Both the position numbers and the translations under genes were made by a program. Of a stretch of 64,000 bases of DNA, positions 16,119-24,711 are shown in pieces. Below the pieces are notes generated by a model, which did not search any database, was not told where the DNA came from, and worked only from the letters and a program-made list of their open reading frames with translations. Numbering within the stretch: the stretch's first letter is position 1; each line of letters starts with the position of its first letter. Origin of the DNA: Chloroflexota bacterium (GTDB lineage: Bacteria > Chloroflexota > Anaerolineae > Anaerolineales > Anaerolineaceae); contig SLTK01000009.1 in assembly GCA_004347695.1 (NCBI GenBank), positions 568,328 through 632,327 on the forward strand. The letters run 5' to 3'.

Positions 16119-17726
16119 TCAATCCCTCCTCGGCAGTACCACCCGGGCGCGCGCGCCCTGCCCATGGAGCGGTTGAACAAAACCAAGCTCCCCGCCATGC
16201 ACATCGACCACCAGTTCATAACTGATCGATAGGCCCAGCCCGGTGCCAAAGGGTTTTGTGCTTACAAAAGGCTCAAACAACCGTTCCTCGATCGCCGGCG
16301 CCAGGCCGCTGCCGTTGTCTTCGATGCAAATTTCGATTTCAGTTTCAAGGTCCTGCACCTCGATCCAGATCTGGCGCGGGTCGGATTGGCTGCTGACTGC
16401 GTCCATGGCGTTGATCAACAGATTGAGAATGACCTGCTGAACGTTATCCCGGATGACCTCGATCTCGAGCGGCCTGTCCGGAAACTTACGGACAATCGAA
16501 ATCCGGTTGTTGCGCAGTTGAGGTTCGACCAGGTTCAAAACGGTTTCAAAAAGGTCCAGCAGTTCGACCTTCTGGCGGACCAGGCGTCCGGGGCGGTAAT
16601 ATTCCATCGCAGTTTGCGCCAGAGCGGAAACCCTTTCCACCTCTTTGCGCGCCAGAGCGATGAACTCCTGACGCTGAGATTCCGGAAGGTCCTTACGTTC
16701 AGCCAGGTGCAGACAATTTTGCACGCTCTGGAGCGGGTTGTTTAACTCATGCGCCAGGGACGCCATCAGGCGTCCCAGCGCCGCCATTTTTTCGGCCATG
16801 ATCAGGCTGCGCTGAGAATCTTCCAACTGGCGGATAAAATCCTTAAGCTCGTTATAAAGGGCTGCATTTTCGAGCGCAACCGCAGCCTGACGGGCAAATA
16901 TGACCATCAACTCGAGGTCCGGGTTAGCCCACTCAGGCTGGTCATTCGAGCGTATGGCATAGAAAAGATAGCCATTGTTGGCCCGGTTGACCGGCACACA
17001 CACCATGTCGCGGTAATTGTTTTCGCGCAGCCAATCCCCCATCCGGCCAAGACGGGCATCTTTATGATTTAAGAGGACGTAGGGTTCGATACCAGATAAC
17101 TCTCGCAAAACCCGGTCGACCACAGGTGATTTCTGCGGTTGGGACAACTGGGCAAGGTTAGAGCCTGCCAGCACTTTCCAGGCGGATTCTTTGCCATCCT
17201 GGACAAATATACCGGTGATGGCTGCCTGGGTTTGTATGCGAACATCGTTCACGATCAGGTCGCTCAAGACGTCCGGAGTTGTTTCGGCGAAGATGTGTTC
17301 GCTGATGTCAAATAGCGGGTGGAGCACGCTGAGACGCATGGCATCCAGCTTCGTTTGCCGTTTTTGCAGCACCGACCCCACGGTCTCGACCAGTTCGCCG
17401 GCGCTGGAAATCGGCTTGAGCAGCAACCCATCCGCCCCAAAGCGCAGCGCCTGTACAGCATTTTCCACCGTGCCAAAGCCGGTCATCAGAAGAATCGCCA
17501 GGTCCGGATAGGATTGAGCGGCCAGCGCCATCAGTTCAAACCCGTCCATGTCCGGCATGCGGATGTCAGTAACCAAAAGATCATACGCAGTCGAGTTCAG
17601 GTGGGTCAACGCGTCAGCGGTATGGTTAACAGCCTGCACTTCAAAACCCGCGCGCACCAACAGGCGCTGACACAACAGCGCATTGGCCATATCATCATCC
17701 ACAATCAGGATTTTTTCACCTGCCAT
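16119..17726 (-). CDS. Cytoplasmic sensor histidine kinase with N-terminal receiver and GAF domains
   Basis: A 535-residue kinase with the order receiver (1-120, phosphoacceptor D54 in LLVTDIRMPDMDG), GAF-like sensor domain (about 145-300), short coiled coil, HisKA with the phosphorylated His near residue 326 (LMASLAHELNNPLQSVQNCL) and HATPase_c (LLINAMDAV, DNGSGL, GTGLGLSIS). There is no membrane helix, so it senses an internal signal or is driven by another kinase through its receiver. The start at 17726 is chosen because the receiver fold begins there; the open frame extends 72 bp upstream. It is the partner of the response regulator immediately downstream. Confidence 0.88.
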   Translation of the reverse strand: MAGEKILIVDDDMANALLCQRLLVRAGFEVQAVNHTADALTHLNSTAYDLLVTDIRMPDMDGFELMALAAQSYPDLAILLMTGFGTVENAVQALRFGADGLLLKPISSAGELVETVGSVLQKRQTKLDAMRLSVLHPLFDISEHIFAETTPDVLSDLIVNDVRIQTQAAITGIFVQDGKESAWKVLAGSNLAQLSQPQKSPVVDRVLRELSGIEPYVLLNHKDARLGRMGDWLRENNYRDMVCVPVNRANNGYLFYAIRSNDQPEWANPDLELMVIFARQAAVALENAALYNELKDFIRQLEDSQRSLIMAEKMAALGRLMASLAHELNNPLQSVQNCLHLAERKDLPESQRQEFIALARKEVERVSALAQTAMEYYRPGRLVRQKVELLDLFETVLNLVEPQLRNNRISIVRKFPDRPLEIEVIRDNVQQVILNLLINAMDAVSSQSDPRQIWIEVQDLETEIEICIEDNGSGLAPAIEERLFEPFVSTKPFGTGLGLSISYELVVDVHGGELGFVQPLHGQGARARVVLPRRD

Positions 17727-17890
17727 CAGTACGGAACAATCCTTCGGTTTGAAATCAATTGAGGGTGCTTTGGAAAATGACGCAGTCAATTGTAGCAAAT
17801 AAATGCTGTGATGTTTAGGGATGTATGACCAAAAGAAATATACCGGCAGTTTTCACCTCGCCTGGTTTATCGGGCTGAATGCCCTGATGC

Positions 17891-17896
17891 TATAAT
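17891..17896 (+). promoter_or_regulatory. Extended -10 box just upstream of the DNA methyltransferase
   Basis: TGCTATAAT gives a TGn-extended -10 whose expected transcription start (about 17903) is only about 7 nt before the ATG at 17910. There is no Shine-Dalgarno sequence, so the mRNA may be almost leaderless. Confidence 0.5.
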
Positions 17897-17909
17897 CCCA
17901 CCAGAAACC

Positions 17910-19565
17910 ATGCTCCCTTCTCTTTTCTTTTCTGACCAACCCGAAAAAACTTACGCCGCTCGACGGCCGTGGTCACAGCGCAGACGGCTGGGGCAAGTTT
18001 TTACGCCCTACGCAATCGCCAAATTCATGGCGCAGTGGGTAACTGGCCGGCAATTTCCGGCGGCGGTACTCGACCCGGCGTTTGGATTGGGGATCTTCTT
18101 GCGGGCGCTGCTGGAAGGCGTTCCAGATGAAACTCCCAGGTTGGTCGGATACGAAATTGACGAACAGACCGCTGAGACAGCCCGTGGACTATTCACTGAC
18201 AATGGCTATGCGCAAGTCGAATTGCGCCAGGCTAACTTTTTAAGCGCCCCCTGGCAGGAAAAATTCGACGGCATCCTTTGCAATCCACCTTATCGCAAGT
18301 TTCGCGGCTTGCCGGATAAAGATTTCCTCGTAGAGGCAGTTAAACAGCATACTGGGATCGCGCTAAGCCGGGCTGCCAACCTGTATATCTTTTTTCTGAT
18401 CAAAGCGATCTGGCAACTGGCGCCGGGTGGGCGGGCAGCTTTCATCCTGCCGTATGAGTTCCTCAATGCGGATTACGGCACACCAGTCAAACAAATGATG
18501 CTCGATCAGGGAATTCTGCGCAAGGTCATCCTGCTCGGGGATGGCTTCCAGCCGTTCGAGGATGGCATCACCACCAGTTGCATCCTGTGCCTGGAGCGAA
18601 CGCCCGTCTCCTGCCCCCCGGAATGGATCAGGGTTTCAGCGCTGGAGGAGTTAGCAGCCCTTGCGGCCGGTTTTTCGGTAGTCGAAGGCCCGCCGAAATC
18701 AATCAGCACGATCACCCTCCCCCTGCCCTCAGCCCAGACAAAATGGCACGTGACCAGCATGCTGCGCACCCCGGATCATTTGGACGGGTTGGTGCCGCTT
18801 TCCACCTTCGGCCAAGTCATGCGCGGCATTGCCACCGGCGATAATCGCTTCTTCCTCCTGACCGAAGCAGAACGCCAGCAGTACGGCCTTGACCTGGACT
18901 GCGTCCTGCCCTGCCTGCCCAAATCAAATTATGCACCCTGGCATGTATTTACGAGCAGCCACTTTGAAGAATTGCGCCAATCCAACCGGCCGGTCTGGCT
19001 GCTGAACGCCTGTGGAAATGAAAATCATCCCGGGGTCAGGGCGTACCTGGACCGGGGCGTCGCCGGCGGGTCTGACCTGCGCTACCTGACCCGCAGCCGT
19101 TCGCCCTGGTATGCACTGGAAGCACGTCCGCCCGCGCCGCTGCTGGTAACCACCTTTTCGCGAGCCGGCGTCCGCTGGGTACGCAATGAGGCGGCTGTCA
19201 GCAATTTGACCGCCTTCCACGGGTTCTATCCCCAACCCGGGGTCGACCTCGATTTATTATGCGCCTATTTAGTCACGCCCCTGGCTCAGCGCATCCTGGC
19301 TCAGAACCGGCGCGAGTACGGCAATGGGCTGCATAAATTCGAGCCGAATGACCTCAACCATGCGTTGGTGCTGGACATAACCCGTGCTCCGGAAGCCATT
19401 CGCAACCGGGGGCTGGATCTTTACAGCTCTTCGGTCTTTGCTGCTCGAGACAAAATCAATTCATCGAATTTAATCGAGCAATTGGATGAATTATTTTCAC
19501 ATTTTCTCGAAATTTCTATGGAAGATCACAAAGTCGGTAGTTCACGTCTGATTGTTGGCTATTAA
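17910..19565 (+). CDS. N6-adenine DNA methyltransferase (Eco57I/TaqI-like class), orphan
   Basis: A 551-residue class I SAM-dependent DNA methyltransferase. The N-terminal catalytic domain has the G-loop motif I as LDPAFGLGIFLRALL, preceded by GQVFTPYAIAKFMAQW, and motif IV as CNPPYRKFRG, the NPPY of N6-adenine methylases. The C-terminal half (from about residue 260) resembles a target-recognition region and contains LAQNRREYGNGLHKFEPND. There is no nuclease domain in the protein and no restriction gene beside it, so this is an orphan modification enzyme or a relic of a restriction system. A short decayed copy of its C-terminal region lies at 25718-25800. Confidence 0.85.
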   Translation: MLPSLFFSDQPEKTYAARRPWSQRRRLGQVFTPYAIAKFMAQWVTGRQFPAAVLDPAFGLGIFLRALLEGVPDETPRLVGYEIDEQTAETARGLFTDNGYAQVELRQANFLSAPWQEKFDGILCNPPYRKFRGLPDKDFLVEAVKQHTGIALSRAANLYIFFLIKAIWQLAPGGRAAFILPYEFLNADYGTPVKQMMLDQGILRKVILLGDGFQPFEDGITTSCILCLERTPVSCPPEWIRVSALEELAALAAGFSVVEGPPKSISTITLPLPSAQTKWHVTSMLRTPDHLDGLVPLSTFGQVMRGIATGDNRFFLLTEAERQQYGLDLDCVLPCLPKSNYAPWHVFTSSHFEELRQSNRPVWLLNACGNENHPGVRAYLDRGVAGGSDLRYLTRSRSPWYALEARPPAPLLVTTFSRAGVRWVRNEAAVSNLTAFHGFYPQPGVDLDLLCAYLVTPLAQRILAQNRREYGNGLHKFEPNDLNHALVLDITRAPEAIRNRGLDLYSSSVFAARDKINSSNLIEQLDELFSHFLEISMEDHKVGSSRLIVGY

Positions 19566-19591
19566 GGATACTTTTCATATCAAAGAAGCCC

Positions 19592-19619
19592 TTGACATCC
19601 AATTATTTTATTGTATAAT
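19592..19619 (+). promoter_or_regulatory. Consensus sigma-70-type promoter of the marR gene
   Basis: TTGACA (19592-19597) and TATAAT (19614-19619) with a 16-bp spacer match the consensus at every hexamer position. The predicted transcription start, about 19626, lies downstream of the earliest possible TTG start at 19611, which supports the ATG at 19659. An element shared with the next promoter begins inside the -10. Confidence 0.8.
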
Positions 19620-19639
19620 ACAAATATTGCTAATAATAA
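19619..19639 (+). promoter_or_regulatory. Candidate MarR operator, site 1
   Basis: A 21-bp element containing TACAAATATTGCTAATAATAA overlaps the end of the -10 and the start site of marR. It matches 19 of 21 positions of the element at 20174-20194, in front of the next gene. TATTGCTAATA is a small palindrome. Position and repetition suggest the operator of the adjacent MarR protein; this is inference. Confidence 0.55.
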
Positions 19640-19658
19640 GCATAGCATTGGATTACTC

Positions 19659-20123
19659 ATGAATCTGACTGAAACAAGTATCCTCGGAACCAAAGTACAG
19701 CGCCAAATCTACCAACTGGTCAGGCTTTATCAGTCCTGTGACCGGATATGCCTGGTCGAACGCGGCGTGAGCGCTTCGCAAGGTTACACCCTTCTATCTC
19801 TGCCGCAAGAGGGCAGCCTGAACATGAACGAACTGAGCGAGGCAATGGGTCTGGCCAACAGCACGACGACCCGGGTCGTGGATCAACTGGTTAAGAAGAA
19901 TCTGGTGCAGCGGCGGGAAGACAGCGAGGACCGGAGGGTGGTCAGGGTACAGCTCACGGCTCAAGGTAGAGAACTCTGGCAGACTCTCGACACAGAATTA
20001 CATGATTTCTTTGACCAGGTCATGGGCGGTATTCAGGAAGACGAACGCCCGGTTATCCTTCACGCGCTTGAACGGTTGACCACCGCGCTTGCGAAAGCTC
20101 TTGGAGGCTGCTGCCCTGAATAA
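19659..20123 (+). CDS. MarR-family transcriptional regulator
   Basis: A 154-residue winged-helix regulator. The recognition helix region is MGLANSTTTRVVDQLVKKNL and the wing is REDSEDRRVVRVQLT, the DxR motif typical of MarR. Unusually it carries paired cysteines: C27 and C31 (SCDRIC) in the N-terminal dimerisation helix, and C151-C152 near the C-terminus. This suggests thiol or metal sensing, which would fit the ArsD/ArsA-like genes downstream. The start at 19659 is chosen because the promoter's -10 lies over the earlier start. It probably represses itself and the following operon through the two repeated elements. Confidence 0.88.
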   Translation: MNLTETSILGTKVQRQIYQLVRLYQSCDRICLVERGVSASQGYTLLSLPQEGSLNMNELSEAMGLANSTTTRVVDQLVKKNLVQRREDSEDRRVVRVQLTAQGRELWQTLDTELHDFFDQVMGGIQEDERPVILHALERLTTALAKALGGCCPE

Positions 20124-20173
20124 TGCCGGACTGTCGAATACTCGACTCTTTTTTTGCCTAATAATTTCGTATT

Positions 20174-20194
20174 TACAAATAATGCTAATAACAA
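20174..20194 (+). promoter_or_regulatory. Candidate MarR operator, site 2
   Basis: A 21-bp element (TACAAATAATGCTAATAACAA) that matches site 1 at 19619-19639 in 19 of 21 positions and lies 18 bp before the ATG of the ArsD-like gene, just upstream of its AAAGGAGA ribosome site. Confidence 0.55.
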
Positions 20195-20212
20195 ATAAAA
20201 GGAGATGATTTT

Positions 20213-20587
20213 ATGCCATTCAACCTATTTCGGAAAGACCCCAAGGCTCATCCGGTTGTGATGATCATTACGGGTAGCTGCTGTATCCCCGGATTTGCCC
20301 CGCTCGACGAACAAGCCCGCCAGGCTGTGAAGCAGGCGATCGCTGAAACAGGTACAGATGTCCAGGTCAGGGAGATACCTGCATCTTCTGCGATGTATGG
20401 CGCAGTACCACGCAGCTTGATAGCTGAATGGTTTCAGAGCGCCAACAGCGGCCAAATGCCCCTGCCAGCAGTCCTGGTTAATGGGAATATTGCATCAACC
20501 GGCGTTCCTGCCAATATCGAGGCCATTAAATCTGCACTGCTTCCGATTGTGGAAGCGCAAATTATCGAGGAGAAGGAACAAAAATGA
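20213..20587 (+). CDS. ArsD-like thioredoxin-fold thiol protein
   Basis: A 124-residue protein with the pattern of an ArsD-type or thioredoxin-fold chaperone: a first strand followed by vicinal cysteines C23-C24 (ITGSCCIPGF), a helix, DVQVREIPAS, and a second half with MPLPAVLVNGNIASTGVPAN, the cis-Pro-like region. ArsD hands As(III) or Sb(III) to the ArsA ATPase. Only the CC pair is present here, not the third ArsD cysteine, so the cargo may differ. A strong ribosome site (AAAGGAG) precedes it, and its stop overlaps the start of the ArsA gene (ATGA-type overlap at 20584), which indicates coupling. Confidence 0.6.
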   Translation: MPFNLFRKDPKAHPVVMIITGSCCIPGFAPLDEQARQAVKQAIAETGTDVQVREIPASSAMYGAVPRSLIAEWFQSANSGQMPLPAVLVNGNIASTGVPANIEAIKSALLPIVEAQIIEEKEQK

Positions 20588-21576
20588 ATCAAGATCATAA
20601 GCAACTTATCACCCCCAACGGGAATACGAAGTACCTGTTCTTCGGCGGAAAAGGGGGCGTGGGTAAGACCACGCTTGCCACCGCTACAGCCGTGTGGTTC
20701 GCCGACCACCACTATAAAACCACCATTGTCTCCACTGATCCCACGGTGAGCCTGTCTGCCATGTTTGGCCAGGAAATCGGCGGAAAAGCCCGCATTCCCA
20801 TCCGCCATGTGCCCAACCTGTGCGGGCTTAATATCAACCCTAACGATGCCAAAGGCGTTTTCCAAAACCGCCTGAATAGCGTAATGGGCCAGATGACGGG
20901 GACCTTTGGCGGGGATGTCATCAGTACTCCTTGTGCCGAGGAAATGGCAACTTTCGACCAATTCGTCACATTTTTAGAGGAACCCGATAGTGACGTGATC
21001 GTATTCGACACAGCCCCCACCGGCAAAACCCTGCGAGAATTAGCCATGCCTTTCGACTGGGCCAGTTTTCTGCAAAAGCAGATCCAGGAGGGCAAGAAGC
21101 TGGCCGAGCTGATGAACATGGACGAAAATTCGTTCGAGGAACTGGAAGGGGATAAGCAACGCTATGAGAACGCTCTAAATGTCATGCAGAATCGCTCATC
21201 TACAGTCTTCAACCTGGTGCTATTACCGGAACGGCTGCCTATCGAAGAAACATACAGCGCCATCCAGGGCCTCGACCGGCTGGGCATTCCGGTGCAGGCA
21301 TTGGTAATCAACCAGTGCATCCTGCCCGAGGTTATCGAAGGCAACCATTTCCTGGCGGCAAGAGCCAGCTTGCAGGCGCGATACATGGGAGAGATCGACG
21401 CGCGCTTCGGCAACCTGGTAATGTCACGCTTGCCTTTACTGGATCGGGATGTGTCGGACCTTGGCACACTGCGAATGATTGGCGAAATACTTTACGGTAC
21501 GGAGAGGGAAAATGACTCGAGATCCCGGGGCGAGGGCGAGCTGACTGCCGAAAGAGGAAGAGGATGGGCACGATAA
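20584..21576 (+). CDS. ArsA/Get3-family ATPase (single-domain)
   Basis: A 330-residue P-loop ATPase of the ArsA/Get3/MinD class. The deviant Walker A motif FGGKGGVGKTTLATA lies at about residues 20-34, with both signature lysines (K23 and K28). Other features are the A-loop STDPTVSLSAMFG, the switch II segment VFDTAPTGKTLREL and a helical insert after it. Relatives either drive arsenite efflux with ArsB or act as tail-anchored protein or metal chaperones; single-ATPase forms are common outside Proteobacteria. There is no ArsB or ACR3 gene nearby, so classical arsenic efflux is not supported. A partial decayed copy lies at 22633-22884. Confidence 0.85.
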   Translation: MNQDHKQLITPNGNTKYLFFGGKGGVGKTTLATATAVWFADHHYKTTIVSTDPTVSLSAMFGQEIGGKARIPIRHVPNLCGLNINPNDAKGVFQNRLNSVMGQMTGTFGGDVISTPCAEEMATFDQFVTFLEEPDSDVIVFDTAPTGKTLRELAMPFDWASFLQKQIQEGKKLAELMNMDENSFEELEGDKQRYENALNVMQNRSSTVFNLVLLPERLPIEETYSAIQGLDRLGIPVQALVINQCILPEVIEGNHFLAARASLQARYMGEIDARFGNLVMSRLPLLDRDVSDLGTLRMIGEILYGTERENDSRSRGEGELTAERGRGWAR

Positions 21577-21755
21577 TTATCGTCACCTGGTTACTCGCGG
21601 TCATAGCCGGCCTTGTCGCGCTGGTCCGTCGCTTCGACTTCGAAGCCCGGGACCCTGATGCGAGATTACAGTCGACCGCCAGCACTTTCGAGCGACCTGC
21701 ATCGATGGACGAGAACGCTCCGGGCAGTGCTCGAGAAGGTGAAGCTGTAAAGTGA
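21564..21755 (+). CDS. Small single-pass membrane protein
   Basis: A 63-residue protein with one N-terminal helix (IIIVTWLLAVIAGLVALVRR) and a hydrophilic, acidic tail. It overlaps the end of the ArsA-like gene by 13 bp and its stop overlaps the next start (GTGA), so it is translationally coupled on both sides. I do not recognise a family. The context suggests an accessory subunit of the following membrane protein. Confidence 0.6.
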   Translation: MGTIIIVTWLLAVIAGLVALVRRFDFEARDPDARLQSTASTFERPASMDENAPGSAREGEAVK

Positions 21756-22510
21756 GCCTCGCCGTCGTTATATTTCAGATCTTTTCATACGCCAGTTCGG
21801 CTGCGATCCTCGGCGGGGCGGCGGTTGTCAGCATCCGGGCCCGGCGCGTTAACCAACTCCTGCTTACATCGTTGAGCGCCCTGTCCATCGTCTGGCTCGA
21901 AGGACCGTATGACTGGGCGATTTACGTACAATTCCACCCCGCCTTCCCGCGCGTACCAGATTGGGGGCCATTCGGAGCAACATGGCAAGGCCTCCCGGCG
22001 ATGATGCCCGCGGGATATCTCATGTACTACATGCTTCTGGCCGTCGTGGCTTCTCGTGTTGCATCCCTACTGGTGAACCGCCTGGGTTGGCATCGCCCCC
22101 AGGCCCTGCTAGCCTCAGGTTTCACCATTGGATTCGTCATTCACGAACTCTTCACCCTCGTTGCGACATATATCGGGCTTTGGCGTTTTGGGCGAGCTGC
22201 GCCAGGCCTTATAGTATTTCCGGGGACCTACCACCAGTTCCCGCTCTACGACGGGCTGGCCATTGCCATCACCATCATGGTATTTACGTATCTTGTGGGC
22301 AGTACAAACAATATGGTTGTGCAATGGGCAGCACACCGTGCATCCACACCCCTGCAGCAAGCACTGCTCACCCTTGTTGGGTACATCGTGGTGGTGAACG
22401 TAGTCTATCTGTTGGTGTTTGCCCCGCAACTCATTACAAAAGTGGCGCATTTAGACACCATCGTCGCGCCCGTGAACCTCTTCCCGGGTATTCCCAACCA
22501 GCCATTTTAA
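21752..22510 (+). CDS. Multi-spanning membrane protein, AveC-like
   Basis: A 252-residue membrane protein starting at GTG within the stop of the preceding gene. About seven hydrophobic helices are visible, with conserved-looking loops: WLEGPYDWAIYVQFHPAFPR, PAMMPAGYLMYYMLLAVVAS, and LIVFPGTYHQFPLYDGLAI. This pattern (EGP-D--Y-Q near the front, PGTYHQFPL later) recalls the AveC spirocyclase-like family, known from avermectin synthesis and widespread in actinobacteria with unknown roles. The match is from memory and by eye. It might act on a lipid or terpenoid together with the CrtC-like protein and methyltransferase downstream. Confidence 0.5.
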   Translation: MSLAVVIFQIFSYASSAAILGGAAVVSIRARRVNQLLLTSLSALSIVWLEGPYDWAIYVQFHPAFPRVPDWGPFGATWQGLPAMMPAGYLMYYMLLAVVASRVASLLVNRLGWHRPQALLASGFTIGFVIHELFTLVATYIGLWRFGRAAPGLIVFPGTYHQFPLYDGLAIAITIMVFTYLVGSTNNMVVQWAAHRASTPLQQALLTLVGYIVVVNVVYLLVFAPQLITKVAHLDTIVAPVNLFPGIPNQPF

Positions 22511-22544
22511 CGCCCCTAACCGCTCTGGCATTTTAAAGAACATG

Positions 22545-22632
22545 ATGGCACAAGATGTAAACCAGGAGAAAGGCGGTGCATGCTCCAAAGAAACGGCCAA
22601 AGCCGGCTGGGTTTGGCTGAGTAATTCACGCT
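22545..22632 (+). pseudogene. Decayed N-terminal fragment of the downstream methyltransferase
   Basis: The ATG at 22545 opens a frame reading MAQDVNQEKGGACSKETAKA, which aligns residue for residue with the first 20 residues of the intact methyltransferase at 23960 (MSQNITHKKNVVRSKEATKA). The homology fades after about 29 residues. It runs directly into an ArsA-like fragment, so the segment is a mosaic left by duplication and deletion. Confidence 0.7.
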
Positions 22633-22884
22633 CGGCCAGTTTGTCGACTTTTGGAAAAACCGGACAGTGACGTCGATGTCTTCGACACAGCGCTTGATAG
22701 CAAAACCCTGCTGGGACTGGCCACGCCCTTCGGCCGGGCAAGTCCTCTGCAAAAACAGATGCTGGAAAGCCAGAAAATGGCAAAGATAATGGACATGGAC
22801 GGAAATTTGTTCGAGGCTCTGGCGCAGGGTGCAACGTTCCATTACATCCTGAGCCAGATGGGTGAGATGCTCGATGATCGGTGA
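22633..22884 (+). pseudogene. Decayed internal fragment of the ArsA-like ATPase
   Basis: Reads MEKPDSDVDVFDTALDSKTL and on to LQKQMLESQKMAKIMDMDGN, matching the intact ArsA protein around LEEPDSDVIVFDTAPTGKTL. The P-loop part is absent, the switch motif has lost the TAPTGKT residues, and a 1-bp deletion just upstream breaks the frame relative to the parent. The frame stops at 22884, next to the CrtC-like gene. Non-functional as an ATPase. Confidence 0.8.
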
Positions 22885-22888
22885 AAAG

Positions 22889-23944
22889 ATGGCAAAACAA
22901 ATAATATTCGCGGATGGAAACGACTTTCTGCGGCGGGATGGATTGGCTGTTGAACCTGCCGCATGGGAAGATGGCATGCGTACAGATGCTGGTCCGGGTA
23001 CTTTTGAGTGGTGGTATTTTGACGCATGGCTGGACGATGGCTCTACTGCAGTGATTGTATACGCCACCAAACCTTTACGGCAACGGAACGACCCGCTAAC
23101 CCCAATGATCACGTTGACCATCACGCGCCCAGACGGCTCGAAACTTGGCACCGCTCCGTTGGTCTATCCTGCCGACCAGTTCAAAGCCGCTCAGGATTGT
23201 TGTCAGGTTAATATCGGGTCGAGCTGGGTGAGGGGCGACCTGCATCACTATGAACTTCACGCAGAAGGCAAAGAATTGGCAGCTGACCTGACGTTCACAG
23301 GACAGGCTCCTTCCTGGCGACCCGGCGCAGGTAAAACTTATTTTGACAATGCGCTATCCAGCTATTTCGCCTGGCTGGTGCCGATCCCCTACGGGCAAGT
23401 CGAGGGTACCCTGACCTACGATGGAAAAACCCATTCGGTAAAGGGAGCTGGCTATCACGACCACAATTGGGGTAATTTAGGCCTGGAGCGGGTCATCTCC
23501 CACTGGTACTGGGGCCGGGCGCACGTTGGCGATTTCACCGTCATCTTTGTCGAAATCGAAACCGGCCGGAGCCACGGGAGGCAGAAAATTCCAATCTTTA
23601 TGCTGGCGGAGAAAGACCGCATTCTGGTCGACAAAGGACAGGCGCTCACTTTGAAAACGGCTGATTTTCAGGATCATCAGAGCGGCAAACGCTACCCCCG
23701 CTCGTTGGATTTTCACTGGCAAGCAAGCGCAGGTACAGTTCACATTAAGCTGCGGCAGCCGCGCTTGATTGATACCTTCAGCCTGTTGGAAAGCATGCCC
23801 CGCTGGAAGCAGTGGCTGATCCGCCTGATAGCCAACCCATATTACTTTCGTTTTAATGCGGAGATGGAGCTGGATGTGAAACTGGCTGAAACCCAGGTTG
23901 TGGAACGCGGTCCAGCACTTTATGAATTCATGTTATTGAATTGA
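22889..23944 (+). CDS. CrtC/AttH-like lipocalin-domain protein (carotenoid 1,2-hydratase-like)
   Basis: A 351-residue protein of the hydroxyneurosporene synthase (CrtC) / AttH double-lipocalin class. Signatures are FEWWYFDAWLDDGSTAVIVY near residue 35 and GAGYHDHNWGN near the middle. Known members hydrate carotenoid double bonds or act in secondary metabolism (for example in terpenoid cyclisation), but many are unassigned. The ATG at 22889 has GGTGA before it; the frame is open to a GTG at 22862, inside the ArsA fragment. No other carotenoid gene is in the window, so the substrate is open. The methyltransferase follows after 15 bp. Confidence 0.75.
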   Translation: MAKQIIFADGNDFLRRDGLAVEPAAWEDGMRTDAGPGTFEWWYFDAWLDDGSTAVIVYATKPLRQRNDPLTPMITLTITRPDGSKLGTAPLVYPADQFKAAQDCCQVNIGSSWVRGDLHHYELHAEGKELAADLTFTGQAPSWRPGAGKTYFDNALSSYFAWLVPIPYGQVEGTLTYDGKTHSVKGAGYHDHNWGNLGLERVISHWYWGRAHVGDFTVIFVEIETGRSHGRQKIPIFMLAEKDRILVDKGQALTLKTADFQDHQSGKRYPRSLDFHWQASAGTVHIKLRQPRLIDTFSLLESMPRWKQWLIRLIANPYYFRFNAEMELDVKLAETQVVERGPALYEFMLLN

Positions 23945-23959
23945 ACACAAGCAAATCCC

Positions 23960-24637
23960 ATGTCACAGAATATAACCCACAAGAAAAACGTTGTAAGGTC
24001 CAAAGAAGCGACCAAAGCCGGTTATGACGGATTGAGCAAATGGTACGATGCGATCACAGGCTCTTATTTGAGAAAGAGTAGAGAGCGGGGCTTGCAAAAA
24101 CTAAATGTCGATGAAGGTGAAACAGTTCTTGAGATCGGATTTGGCACCGGCCATGGCATCATAGCGATGGCTAACTCGGTGGGCAATGCAGGTAAAGTTT
24201 ATGGTCTGGACATCTCAGAAGGAATGCGCAGCGTCGCGCAAAACAGGATCGCGAAAGCAGGATTGTCGCATCGCGTAAAGCTGAACGTTGGCGATGCCGC
24301 AAAGCTTCCCTTTGAGGATAATTTCTTCGACGCCATCTTCACCAGCTTCACTCTGGAACTTCTTGAGACGCATGAGCTTCCCATTGTTTTGCTCCAATGT
24401 CAGAGAGTCCTCAAAGCCGGCGGGCGCATAGGTGTGGTATCTCTCTCGAAAAAGACCGAGGGGAACAAAATAATGACGAGTCTCTACAGATTGGCATACA
24501 GGTACTATCCTGATCTTGCCGGCCACCCACACCTGATTCAGAAAGCACTGGAAGAGGCTGGCTTTCACACTCTGGACGCCACGCAATTGTCGGTTTGGGG
24601 ATTGCCGGTTGAAATCATCCTCGCACAGAAACCATAA
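23960..24637 (+). CDS. Class I SAM-dependent methyltransferase, UbiE-like
   Basis: A 225-residue methyltransferase. Motif I is VLEIGFGTGHGI, the acidic loop is VYGLDISEGM, motif II/III lies in KLPFEDNFFDAIFTSFTLEL, and post-motif segments include RVLKAGGRIGVVSLS. The N-terminal AGYDGLSKWYDAIT resembles UbiE/MenG-type quinone methyltransferases. It follows the CrtC-like gene closely and probably modifies the same small molecule. A decayed copy of its N-terminus lies at 22545-22632. Confidence 0.8.
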   Translation: MSQNITHKKNVVRSKEATKAGYDGLSKWYDAITGSYLRKSRERGLQKLNVDEGETVLEIGFGTGHGIIAMANSVGNAGKVYGLDISEGMRSVAQNRIAKAGLSHRVKLNVGDAAKLPFEDNFFDAIFTSFTLELLETHELPIVLLQCQRVLKAGGRIGVVSLSKKTEGNKIMTSLYRLAYRYYPDLAGHPHLIQKALEEAGFHTLDATQLSVWGLPVEIILAQKP

Positions 24638-24711
24638 ACTAACCTATGTTTTGACTGCTTCCAATCACCCGTCAAGAGAATTTTTGTTCAATGGGCTAGA
24701 ACAATGGAAGA

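Noticed and set aside
20584-21576. A classical arsenic resistance operon
   Set aside because: ArsD-like and ArsA-like genes are present, but there is no ArsR, ArsB/ACR3 or ArsC, and the following genes are of other types.
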